Of a stretch of DNA of 54,196 nt, positions 34,428-42,591 are shown one piece after another. Made by a program: the position numbers and the translations under genes. The stretch's first letter is position 1. Each line of letters begins with the position of its first letter. The notes below the pieces were generated by a model. It was not told the DNA's origin. It did no database searches and saw only the letters and a program-made list of their open reading frames with translations. Source of the DNA: Candidatus Bathyarchaeota archaeon (GTDB taxonomy: Archaea > Thermoproteota > Bathyarchaeia > TCS64); NCBI GenBank assembly GCA_018652685.1, contig JABIBQ010000054.1, positions 1 to 54,196 of the forward strand, given 5' to 3'.

Positions 34428-35513
34428 TTAGAGTCCAGATTTGAACTCTTTGAGCCGCCTAACCACGTCTTTGAGGACTGGGACCGGCCTGATTAGGGGC
34501 ACGCGGATGTAACCGTCGGCTCCAAACCTATCTCCTGGGCTCAGAAGCAGGTTCTGGTCCGCGTGGAGCTTCTTCAGGAACTCCTGGGAGCCTAGACCCG
34601 TGCTCGTGACATCGAACCACGCGTAGAATGCGCCCTCAAACATGTGGCACGGCCACCCCAGGTCGTCCACTGCCTTGCAGAAGTAGTCCCTCCTACCCTT
34701 GTACACTGCATGCCTCTCGTCAACATACTTGAAGTCGCCTCTCAGGCAGGATATCCCGGCCTTGAAAACGAATGTGGCTGGCCTCGGGGCCGTAAGCCCT
34801 GCGATGAGTTTTGCCTTCTCAAGGTATTTTTCTGGGACTATGTCGTAACCCAGTCTCCACCCGGTCATGCTGAACGTCTTGCTGAAGCTCATGATGTTGA
34901 TTGTTCTCTCCTTGTACGCCTCGCTGAGGCTCGCGATGGACACAAATTTCTTGTCGTAAACGAAGTGGAGGTAGATCTCGTCCGCGAATATGCCAAGGTC
35001 GTGGTCGACCGATACGTCGCCTATCACCTTGCACTCGGCCTCGGTGAAAACTGTCCCCGTGGGGTTGGCTGGGTTACACACGAGGATCGCCTTTGTCTTT
35101 GGCGTGACAGCAGCCTTGATATCCTCAGGATCAGGGTGGAACCCCAGCTCCTTTTTCAGCGGGACCATGTTGACCTTGACTCCCATCCCCTCGAATATCC
35201 GGGTGTGGCCCATGTAATAGGGCTTGAACAGAACGACCTCGTCGCCCTTCTCAAGGACAGCGGCCAAAGCCGTGTACAGTGCAGCACTGCTTCCTGCTGC
35301 GGGTAGCACGTTCTTCGTCTCGTACCTGACGCCTGTGACCTTCTCGTAGTAGTCAACAACTGCCTCGTTGAACTGGTCCGGGATATTGGTGTAGTGCGGG
35401 TAGTGGGTGTTTGGCCCACCGTCGATTATGGCTTTCAAAGCTGTATTGATAGCGTACTGTGGGGCCTCGACGTCGGGGTCCCCAGCGTTCAACCTTATCT
35501 CTTCTTTTGGCAT
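34428..35513 (-). CDS. class I/II aminotransferase (paralog 3)
   Basis: 361 residues from the ATG at 35513 (MPKEEIRLNAGDPDVEAP). The PLP lysine is 212 in MSFSKTFSMTGWRLGYDIVP, with NPANPTGTVF and DEIYLHFVYDKKF. It is the most upstream of the trio on the minus strand. The frame extends to an ATG at 35567, but the paralogs support the shorter start. It is divergent from a decayed winged-helix gene. Confidence 0.88.
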   Translation of the reverse strand: MPKEEIRLNAGDPDVEAPQYAINTALKAIIDGGPNTHYPHYTNIPDQFNEAVVDYYEKVTGVRYETKNVLPAAGSSAALYTALAAVLEKGDEVVLFKPYYMGHTRIFEGMGVKVNMVPLKKELGFHPDPEDIKAAVTPKTKAILVCNPANPTGTVFTEAECKVIGDVSVDHDLGIFADEIYLHFVYDKKFVSIASLSEAYKERTINIMSFSKTFSMTGWRLGYDIVPEKYLEKAKLIAGLTAPRPATFVFKAGISCLRGDFKYVDERHAVYKGRRDYFCKAVDDLGWPCHMFEGAFYAWFDVTSTGLGSQEFLKKLHADQNLLLSPGDRFGADGYIRVPLIRPVPVLKDVVRRLKEFKSGL

Positions 35514-35622
35514 ACTTGGAACACTCTCCCAAGAACAGGATTTCTTCGTATATATAACATTCAGCAACGGAGTGCTTGTAAGATGTAATCGATATTTCCT
35601 CCCGAACGGGTTGACTCAATGA

Positions 35623-35928
35623 AACAGCGCACTTATTCCAGTTGAGCAACTGGGAATTTATGTGGAAGTAGAGACAAAGTACACCAGATCAATGAGACTA
35701 CTGGATTCTATCAAATGAGGCGAAGGGATCAACGCCGAGAGAAAAAACAACAGGCTAATCGACGACCTGATGAAGAACGACTTCATTATACGCATGTCGG
35801 ACAGGAGGAACTGGGCTTCAAACAGCTACGATTTAATGATAAAAGCCGAGAAAACACTGGATGAGTACGATAAGATAGGGGAGATTATAGGAGGAAGCCG
35901 TCCTTCAGCGGGTCATCGGGGTCGATGA
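35623..35928 (+). pseudogene. decayed winged-helix regulator remnant
   Basis: A frame from about 35623 reads VEQLGIYVEVETKYTRSMRL, then LDSIK, an in-frame TGA, and continues GINAERKNNRLIDDLMKNDF, then IIRMSDRRNWASNSYDLMIK. The recognition-like helix and wing pattern suggest an archaeal winged-helix domain interrupted by a stop. It overlaps the end of the proline-racemase-family gene on the other strand. I see no other gene in the 35568-35884 interval. Readthrough or sequencing error is the alternative. Confidence 0.45.
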
Positions 35929-36886
35929 CTACCTGCATGAAGCCCGTCACGTAGGCCGTCGCCATAACATCCGGGACGATGGCGTCGTATTTGCCCACCT
36001 TCTTCTCCTTAGCAATCTTGCCCACCATCACGGTGCTGATGGTTGACTCGAACTTTACCTCGTCGCCTGGCTTGATCTCACCCTTTCCATACATTGCAGC
36101 CATCCTAGCGTTTGTGCATGTCCCCGCCGGGCTCCTGCACGTCTGCTTGGGGCCGAACACGTTCCAGTGCCTGCTGGTGTACTCGTCCTTACTTGGCTTT
36201 GTGTAGAATGTGACCAGGTCCAGTATATTCAGCTCCGGGTACTCGGGGTGGTCCACCTTGATCTGGTCAGCGATATAGTTCCTGATCTTCCAACCCAGTG
36301 GGATCCAGCGGTCCTTGTTCTCCAGGGTTGGCTTGAGGCCGATACTGTCGGCGTCGATGAATGCGTCCCAGAGCCCGCCGTATGCGATGTCCGCCTCTAC
36401 TTCACCGACATCAGGGATGTCAAACTTCATGGTCTTCCAGTAGAAGCTGGGCACGCCCTCCATGTATATGCGCTTGGCGTTGCCGTTTTCGACCTCCACC
36501 TTGGTCTTGACCAGCCCGGTGACGGTGTCAAAGGTGATGTGGGTGAAGGGCTCGGTGACCTCTACCATGCCCGTGTTGACCAGCGCGGCCGAGCAGCTGT
36601 ACGTGCTGTCACCGCACGCGCTGAAGTACCCTCCCGTCCAGAGGTAGATGACGCCGATGTCCGCGTCAGGGTGGCATGGCTCAGTGAGGACGCTGCCCAG
36701 CATCCCGCTGAAGCCTCTTGGCTCCTGTAGCATGGTTCCGACGAGGTGGTCGTAGTGTTTCTGGAAGTACTTTTGTTTCTCCTGCATGGTCTTGCCCTTG
36801 AGCTTGGGCACACCACCCACGAGGATACGAGTCGACTCCCCGCTGCAGTGGGTGTCGATGCACGAAACGTATCGATTGAACTTCAT
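35885..36886 (-). CDS. proline racemase/hydroxyproline epimerase-family protein
   Basis: The 333-residue protein has the family fold. The first catalytic motif is FSACGDSTYSC (Cys91, matching the MCGHGT position). The second site is CRSPAGTCTNARM, where the second catalytic Cys (RSPCGTG in racemases) is Ala254. Such replacement occurs in the family's dehydratase-type members, which use Thr instead, so simple racemase activity is unlikely. A TATA-like element lies near 36915-36925. It may act on proline-like, hydroxyproline-like or other cyclic amino acids. Confidence 0.8.
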   Translation of the reverse strand: MKFNRYVSCIDTHCSGESTRILVGGVPKLKGKTMQEKQKYFQKHYDHLVGTMLQEPRGFSGMLGSVLTEPCHPDADIGVIYLWTGGYFSACGDSTYSCSAALVNTGMVEVTEPFTHITFDTVTGLVKTKVEVENGNAKRIYMEGVPSFYWKTMKFDIPDVGEVEADIAYGGLWDAFIDADSIGLKPTLENKDRWIPLGWKIRNYIADQIKVDHPEYPELNILDLVTFYTKPSKDEYTSRHWNVFGPKQTCRSPAGTCTNARMAAMYGKGEIKPGDEVKFESTISTVMVGKIAKEKKVGKYDAIVPDVMATAYVTGFMQVVIDPDDPLKDGFLL

Positions 36887-36970
36887 TTATATCGTTCAAG
36901 CTATGGGTTAATTCCCTTATACGATTATCGGGAGAGGCAGGAGGACATAATGAGAAAGTGACTGTGACAA

Positions 36971-37531
36971 TCACAGGCTGAATGGCTTGCCTTTTGTCTT
37001 GACCTCATCGGGGAGCTTGGATTCCCATTTCTTGAGGAACTCCATGTCTCTTTCCTCCTCGCGCAGGTCATCAGGCATCAATTCGGGGATGGTCTCCACA
37101 GCGCTGCCGATTGGATACCACCGGTCACACTTAGGGCACCTGATCAGTCCTTCCTCAACCTCAACGAGGTTTAGGTACCGGTAGAGTATGTCTAAGCCCT
37201 CTGGGTACCTTGACAGGAGCTTCTCCTCTGATTTGTAGTCCTCAAGGACCAACCTCTCGATGAACTTATTGACATCAATGTAGAGTTCAGCGGTGGGCAT
37301 TGAGTCCGTCTGATCCCTGATCTCTTTCAGTGCGTCTAGGCTGATTGTATCGTCTGCTATTTGTTTCGCTAGGTGTCCGTACTGCTTCTTGAAGACGGCG
37401 TTTGGATTGCCGGCGTCACTGTTAATCTTTGCCAATTCGTCAGCTGGGGTTTCCCATGAGTAGAAGTAAGCCTCAAGGGGGTGATGCTTGTCAATGGGGC
37501 ATGCCAGAATGTTCAACAGCCAGGGCTTCAA
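36971..37531 (-). CDS. Trm112-like methyltransferase activator
   Basis: The N-terminus MKPWLLNILACPIDKHHPLE and the C-terminus EEGLIRCPKCDRWYPIG, then SAVETIPELMPDDLREEE, match the two halves of the Trm112 zinc-binding platform. Trm112 stabilises tRNA, rRNA and release-factor methyltransferases. At 186 residues the protein is longer than usual, with an extra central domain of about 90 residues between the two halves. Position near a translation-linked operon (HMGR and an unknown gene) gives little further hint. Confidence 0.82.
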   Translation of the reverse strand: MKPWLLNILACPIDKHHPLEAYFYSWETPADELAKINSDAGNPNAVFKKQYGHLAKQIADDTISLDALKEIRDQTDSMPTAELYIDVNKFIERLVLEDYKSEEKLLSRYPEGLDILYRYLNLVEVEEGLIRCPKCDRWYPIGSAVETIPELMPDDLREEERDMEFLKKWESKLPDEVKTKGKPFSL

Positions 37532-37572
37532 GGTTATCAGGTTATGTTGAACCCGATGGAATAAAAAATTGG

Positions 37573-38079
37573 TTATTTGAAAAGTGGATATTTTTTCAGG
37601 TTGGGGAAAGCTGATTTGGCGAACTTAAGCCTCTTCTTCGGCTTCTTGTTGATCCACTTGTACATGTGCCAAAAGTTCTTGCCCCATTTTTCTGTGCGCT
37701 CCGCAAGGGGCTCGTAACCTATGTTCCTGAGCTCGTTTGTGAAAGCAAGTTCAACAAGATGCTGTCCCCGTCCCTCAATCTTTCCCCGCTCTACAACGTC
37801 CTCACCGTATATCTCAAGGAGTGCCTCTGTGGCGACGTTGAGCACGTCCCCGGTGCATATTATGATCTTCTCGTCTTCCCTAAGTTCGAGGCGCTCGATC
37901 AGCTCGACGGCAATCCGTTTCGCCTCCACAAGGTGTGTCTTATTCTTGTAGAGTGGCATCTGGAAGTACTTCACGGCTATCATGTCGTAGATAAAATGGT
38001 CGTCTTCTGGACGGTAAGCCCCTATGACTGTCCCGTAGAGGATGTCCCCGGTGCCTGCATCGTCGATCTCGATTGTCAA
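37573..38079 (-). CDS. conserved archaeal protein of unknown function
   Basis: A 168-residue protein starting MTIEIDDAGTGDILYGTVIG with an acidic N-terminal motif. It then has a stretch of KIIICTGDVLNVATEALLEI, EGRGQHLVELAFTNELRNIGY and a very basic C-terminus (KKPKKRLKFAKSAFPNLKK). The acidic strand and basic tail hint at an RNase-H-like or nucleic-acid-binding fold, but this is a guess. It lies 6 bases from the HMGR start side and 41 from Trm112 on the same strand. Confidence 0.6.
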   Translation of the reverse strand: MTIEIDDAGTGDILYGTVIGAYRPEDDHFIYDMIAVKYFQMPLYKNKTHLVEAKRIAVELIERLELREDEKIIICTGDVLNVATEALLEIYGEDVVERGKIEGRGQHLVELAFTNELRNIGYEPLAERTEKWGKNFWHMYKWINKKPKKRLKFAKSAFPNLKKYPLFK

Positions 38080-38085
38080 GATGCC

Positions 38086-39357
38086 CTATCCCTGGAGTTT
38101 CTTAACTATCTCTTGGGCCTTGGGGAACCGGATCTCACCTGACTCAACGAGGGCCGCTACAGCTGTGTTGATCATGTCACCGGACGCACCAGCCATGACC
38201 ACTAGGTTCCTAGCATGGAGCCTCATGTGGCCCTGCTGGATTCCCTCCTGTGTCAATGCCCTGAGCGCACCCAGATTCTGCGCCAGTCCAACGGCACACA
38301 TAACCATTCCAAGATCAACTGCCTGATTTACCCCTAGGATCTTTCGAGCAACCTGTGCCATTGGGTGGGTCCTTGTCGCCCCGCCTACTAGGCCAACCGC
38401 CATCGGCAGGGTCATCTCGCCTGTCAGGTTTCCCTCGGCGTCCTTTCCCCACCTGCTCATACTCTTGTAACGCCCATCCTTGACGGCGTACGCGTGTGCA
38501 CCGGCTTCGATGGCCCTGTGGTCCTGTGCGAATGCCAGCGCGACGGCCGCGATGCCGTTCATGATGCCCTTGTTGTGGGTTGATGCCCTGTACGGATCCG
38601 CATCAGCGAAAGCCCAAGCCGCGATGATGTTGTCAACGGCCTCTGGGCCTCCGATGTCATCCGCCTTGACTATGCATTTTACTGTGATCAGCCTCTTGTC
38701 GGCCAGATTGCTGATTATCCTCAGAAGTGGTCTTCCGCCGGTGAGCTCCCCAATAGTTGGCGCGAGCGCCTCCGCCATGGTGTTGACGGCGTTTGCGCCC
38801 ATTGCGTCCCTGCAATCAACGAGTAGGTGGACGATAAGCATTGGTCCGATCTCGGTCTCAAGGGGCCTGAGCTCGATGTCCTTTGCCCCTCCGCCGAACT
38901 TGACCAGCACTGGGTCAAGCTCGTTTGCCGCGGCCAGTAGCTTGTCCTTGCTGTCCTTGACGGCCTTGATGGCCTTGTTCATGTCGGGGATCTCAAGAAT
39001 CTGGATCTGACCGATCATGATTGGGTCGGTTGTTGTGGCTACTACACCCACACCCTCCCTCATCTTGCGGGCCATGTTGCTAGCAGCTGCCACGACGCTG
39101 GGCTCCTCTCCCGCCATGGGGACGAGATAATCCTTGTCGTTGACCCTGAAGTTCACTGCTACGCTGAATGGGTACGCTATGCTGCCGACGACGTTCTCCG
39201 TCATCCTGTCGGCTGCCTCGATAGATAGACCACCACTTGATTTGAGCGTGGCTATCTCCTCCTCTGACAGCCCGACTCTCTCTGCTACGATCTTTATGCG
39301 TTCATCAACGGGTTTCTTGTAAAATCCTGATATTCTGCTTGATAATTCGGAGGCCAT
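38086..39357 (-). CDS. hmgA: hydroxymethylglutaryl-CoA reductase, class II type
   Basis: It makes or degrades mevalonate. The 423-residue protein shows ENVVGSIAYPFSVAVNF, GEEPSVVAAASNMA (catalytic Glu about 84), DCRDAMGANAVNTMAEA, THNKGIMNGI (Lys263), Asp279 and QGHMRLHARN (His377). These residues keep the spacing of the Pseudomonas mevalonii class II enzyme (267/283/381 there). Class I, more common in archaea, lacks this N-terminal layout. In this archaeal setting, with IPK and Fni, a biosynthetic role is likely. Confidence 0.95.
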   Translation of the reverse strand: MASELSSRISGFYKKPVDERIKIVAERVGLSEEEIATLKSSGGLSIEAADRMTENVVGSIAYPFSVAVNFRVNDKDYLVPMAGEEPSVVAAASNMARKMREGVGVVATTTDPIMIGQIQILEIPDMNKAIKAVKDSKDKLLAAANELDPVLVKFGGGAKDIELRPLETEIGPMLIVHLLVDCRDAMGANAVNTMAEALAPTIGELTGGRPLLRIISNLADKRLITVKCIVKADDIGGPEAVDNIIAAWAFADADPYRASTHNKGIMNGIAAVALAFAQDHRAIEAGAHAYAVKDGRYKSMSRWGKDAEGNLTGEMTLPMAVGLVGGATRTHPMAQVARKILGVNQAVDLGMVMCAVGLAQNLGALRALTQEGIQQGHMRLHARNLVVMAGASGDMINTAVAALVESGEIRFPKAQEIVKKLQG

Positions 39358-39459
39358 TTGGTTTTCCTCGGGTTGTTAAGGGTGAGGTAACATGGGATTT
39401 AATGATTTCGAGTCAGGTCATGCATATATTCGACGCATGTTGATGGTTAAGTGGTCGAA

Positions 39460-39690
39460 ATGGACAAGGCACTGGTCCTGCTGACCCTTGAGCCAAACGT
39501 CGGCCCGGGGGTTATCGAGGACATCAGGAAGACCGAGGGCGTCATTGATTCAAACTTTCTATACGGCCCTTACGACGCCTATGTGATGATCGAGGCAGCC
39601 GACACCTCTGATCTCCAGAACATTGTCATTGACACGATACGACTGATCGATGGAATCAGATCGACTGTAACATGCTTCGTCTCGGGCTAA
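39460..39690 (+). CDS. stand-alone AsnC/Lrp ligand-binding (RAM) domain protein
   Basis: The 76-residue protein consists of one RAM-type fold: ALVLLTLEPNVGPGVIEDIR, VIDSNFLYGPYDAYVMIEAA, NIVIDTIRLIDGIRSTVTCF. No DNA-binding domain is present. Such proteins sense small molecules and act on partner regulators. The frame also opens from GTG 39451; the ATG at 39460 is used. It slightly overlaps the ORF track of the next gene, and the two may be a unit. Confidence 0.78.
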   Translation: MDKALVLLTLEPNVGPGVIEDIRKTEGVIDSNFLYGPYDAYVMIEAADTSDLQNIVIDTIRLIDGIRSTVTCFVSG

Positions 39691-39770
39691 ACTTCCCCAT
39701 TTTCTTTTATTTTGTCGAGGTAAAACTTAATTGTCATCAACAGTTCGATACAGCGTTCGAGGCTGGAACC

Positions 39771-40247
39771 GTGGGAGAAAACAGGCTTGGCTTGATTTCA
39801 GTGGGTGGAACATTCGATGTTATGCACAAAGGCCACTGGTTCCTGCTTGAGGAGACATTCAACGCCGGCGAGAAGGCCATCGTGGGCATCACATCTGACG
39901 AGTTCGTCGCATCCATGAAGAAGAAGCACGATGTTGAGAGCTACGAGAACAGACTCAGGGACGTAAAAAAGTTCCTTGACGAAAGGGGTTTCCTTGAGAG
40001 ATCGATTATTGTACCACTCAACGACCCGTTCGGACCCACAATCGACAGCGATGACCTTGAGGGCATAGTGGTTAGCGAGGAAACTGAGGTGGGAGCCGAG
40101 GTTATCAACAAGATGAGGGTTGAGAGGGGGAAGAAGCCACTGCTCATCTTCGTCATCACCATGGTGTTGGCTGATGACGGCAAGCCCATCAGCAGCACCC
40201 GCGTCAGGAAACAGGAAGTTGACAGGCACGGTCACCTGATAGGGTGA
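39771..40247 (+). CDS. coaD: phosphopantetheine adenylyltransferase, archaeal type
   Basis: A nucleotidyltransferase of CoA biosynthesis, about 158 residues from the GTG at 39771. The T/HxGH motif is SVGGTFDVMHKGHWFLLEE, and the KMSKS-like motif is ISSTRVRKQEVDRHGH near the end. FGPTIDSDDLEGIVVSEE is typical of archaeal and eukaryotic enzymes. The longer open frame upstream is unlikely coding. Confidence 0.9.
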   Translation: MGENRLGLISVGGTFDVMHKGHWFLLEETFNAGEKAIVGITSDEFVASMKKKHDVESYENRLRDVKKFLDERGFLERSIIVPLNDPFGPTIDSDDLEGIVVSEETEVGAEVINKMRVERGKKPLLIFVITMVLADDGKPISSTRVRKQEVDRHGHLIG

Positions 40248-40317
40248 CCAGTTTTACCTTTCTCTCCGGTTCAACGAGCTAGCCAACGGTTTTAACGTGT
40301 AATCCGACAGCAACCAC

Positions 40318-41448
40318 ATGGGTCACACAGGTTCAGCCATGCTTCCTCTTCATGGTGGCAAGGCACCCAGATGGTTGTTCAGCCGCATGGTGAGCCTCAG
40401 CGAGTGCATAGTGGACATAATGCTGGACGAGTTCGGACCGCGGGGGCTTCTTGAGCATCTGAGTGACCCATGGTTCTTCCAGTCTCTCAGCTGCGTCCTG
40501 GGTTATGACTGGCACAGCAGCGGGACCACCACGGTGACTTGCGGTGCCCTCAAGGTGGCCATGGACAGGCCAAACCTGGGGGTCACGGTGTGCGGAGGCA
40601 AGGGCAGGGTCAGCCTCAGGACGCCAAAGGAGATCAAGGAGATGAGCCAGGTCTTCAACATCAGCGACTACAAGACAGAGGGAATGGTCTACGCAAGCAG
40701 AATGAGTGCCAAGACTGACAACAGTCTCATCCAGGACAGCTACCAGCTTTACCACCATTGCTTCATATTTACAGAGAACGCCGAGTGGATTGTCATACAG
40801 CAGGGAATCAACGAGGAGAGGGCAAACGCAAGGCGTTACCACTGGGGCTTGGACCACAGACAGTTCACAAGGGACCCAAAACAGGACATACTCTGCAAGT
40901 CCAGACTGGACGAGGCACTCAACATGACCCACAACGAGAGCGTGGAGAGCCAGAAGACTTGCGTCGACCTGGTCAGGGATAACCCGATGAAGCTCAGGAG
41001 GCAGATGGTGAGGCAGGTGCCGGACAACCAGTCAAGAATGGACACCTGGTCTGGGATCCAGAGCAGCGTCATTGAGATGCCCAGGTCGGTGAACTGGGAC
41101 GCAGTCAGGGCGGCTTACGAGTTCCAGCCAAGGACATTCGAGGAACTTGTCAGCATGAGGGGGATCGGGCCTGGGACGGTGAGGGGGCTCGCCCTAGTGG
41201 CTGAGCTCATTTACGGCAACAGGGCCAGCTGGAGGGACCCTGTGAAGTTCAATTTCGCGTTCGGTGGGAAGGACGGCGTACCGTTCCCAGTTGATAGGAG
41301 GAGCATGGACAAGGCCGTGGAGGTCCTCAGGGCCGGTATCCAGTCATCAAGTATCAAGGGCAGCGAGCAGGCGAGGGCGCTTAAGAACCTAAGAAAATGT
41401 GTCCCTGATGCGGTGCCAGAGAAGCTAAGGTCAGTATATGCTCATTGA
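40318..41448 (+). CDS. DUF763-family protein
   Basis: The 376-residue protein matches DUF763 (conserved archaeal/bacterial protein) by GSAMLPLHGGKAPRWLFSRM, then a long N-terminal domain with SCVLGYDWHSSGTTTVTCG. A C-terminal region carries a helix-hairpin-helix (MRGIGPGTVRGLALVAELIY), suggesting nucleic-acid binding. Its biological role is not established. Its stop overlaps the transglutaminase gene by 7 bases on the opposite strand. Confidence 0.85.
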   Translation: MGHTGSAMLPLHGGKAPRWLFSRMVSLSECIVDIMLDEFGPRGLLEHLSDPWFFQSLSCVLGYDWHSSGTTTVTCGALKVAMDRPNLGVTVCGGKGRVSLRTPKEIKEMSQVFNISDYKTEGMVYASRMSAKTDNSLIQDSYQLYHHCFIFTENAEWIVIQQGINEERANARRYHWGLDHRQFTRDPKQDILCKSRLDEALNMTHNESVESQKTCVDLVRDNPMKLRRQMVRQVPDNQSRMDTWSGIQSSVIEMPRSVNWDAVRAAYEFQPRTFEELVSMRGIGPGTVRGLALVAELIYGNRASWRDPVKFNFAFGGKDGVPFPVDRRSMDKAVEVLRAGIQSSSIKGSEQARALKNLRKCVPDAVPEKLRSVYAH

Positions 41449-42539
41449 TCGCGGGCCGATGCCCTGAACATCATGAAGATAGCGACCGCAAGCGCGGAGC
41501 CTATAACAAGTATCAGGTATGTCTCGGCTCCCAGCCCGTTTCTGTAGACCTCACCCGCCTCATCGATAATAGTCACGTGGAGGTCACTGGCGATTATCCG
41601 CTCGCGTGTGATCACTGTGTCCCCGATGTAAGCCTGCTCTGAGACGTTCAGCGCCTCGATGATGTTGGGGTCATACTCTGGGGAGTTGATAATGTAATCA
41701 AGACCTGTGTCCTCGTCTATCAGCGTCAAGTCCACTGGGACCCAGCCCCAAGGCGGGATGTATATCATGACCCAACCATGCCAGCCGATACCGTCGGCAT
41801 CGTTCTCTAGGTGCCCCTCCCACGAGGTGTCGGAGTCAACGATGTTTGGGTGGATGATGACGCCCACCTTGAGGTACGCTGGTATCCCAAGGCTCCTGGC
41901 CATTGATATCAGCAGGATTGACTGGTCGTCACAATCCCCCAGGCTGTCGCTGAGAGTGTCAAGGGGATATCGAGGGGTCTCGAAGTTGCAGTACGTGGTG
42001 TTCTGGGTAACATAATCCAGGAGGTTCGCCACAGTTCCCAGGACGGTCTCATCCCCCTTCGCCGCCCTCTTGGCTACATCGGTTATTGTCGGGTCGTCGA
42101 CAGTGAAGCTCTCGGTGTGGCCAGTGTACTCTGAGACCAGGTCAGGGGGGATCTCATTGAATCCCTCTGCCTCAGCCATGCTAAATGACGGTCTCTCCTG
42201 GGGTTTAGACTCTATCAGGTACTCGATGCCAAAAGACAGAGATTCGCCGGGGGCGAGAATGTCGTCGACGTCCATAATGATCCCCAGGTTCCCATCGAGA
42301 TCGATGACTGCCCTTGTGAAATCGCCTGATCTGTTCAGGATAGTGACAGACTGCCACGTGTTGTTGAGGAAGAGAGGGAGCGTATAATCCTCCTGCTCAA
42401 GGGGGAAGTCCTCGTCCCCCATGTTCTCGAATGTATAATCCAGCCTGTAGAAATAGTTGGTCGTATCAGCCGCGCTGACAAGTGGCACGAGGAGCACGGA
42501 TATGAGGATAAAAGTAAGTATACTCCGGTTTTTCCTCAA
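41442..42539 (-). CDS. secreted/membrane transglutaminase-like protein
   Basis: A 365-residue protein with an N-terminal signal peptide (MRKNRSILTFILISVLLVPL). A beta-rich domain follows, then a transglutaminase-like core with Cys203 (SLGDCDDQSILL), His254 (GWHGWVMIY) and Asp270 (VPVD). A C-terminal transmembrane helix (YLILVIGSALAVAIFMMF) is followed by a basic tail. The catalytic triad is intact, implying a cysteine protease or cross-linking activity outside the cell. It lies downstream of the HPP gene on the same strand. Confidence 0.85.
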   Translation of the reverse strand: MRKNRSILTFILISVLLVPLVSAADTTNYFYRLDYTFENMGDEDFPLEQEDYTLPLFLNNTWQSVTILNRSGDFTRAVIDLDGNLGIIMDVDDILAPGESLSFGIEYLIESKPQERPSFSMAEAEGFNEIPPDLVSEYTGHTESFTVDDPTITDVAKRAAKGDETVLGTVANLLDYVTQNTTYCNFETPRYPLDTLSDSLGDCDDQSILLISMARSLGIPAYLKVGVIIHPNIVDSDTSWEGHLENDADGIGWHGWVMIYIPPWGWVPVDLTLIDEDTGLDYIINSPEYDPNIIEALNVSEQAYIGDTVITRERIIASDLHVTIIDEAGEVYRNGLGAETYLILVIGSALAVAIFMMFRASARDQ

Positions 42540-42591
42540 TACGGTTCAAAACAGAGGTGGACCCCCGATACTAAAATGTATCCAAACCCGA

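Noticed and set aside
35623-35928. TGA as a selenocysteine codon
   Set aside because: No SECIS-like hairpin is seen and winged-helix proteins do not use selenocysteine; decay is simpler.
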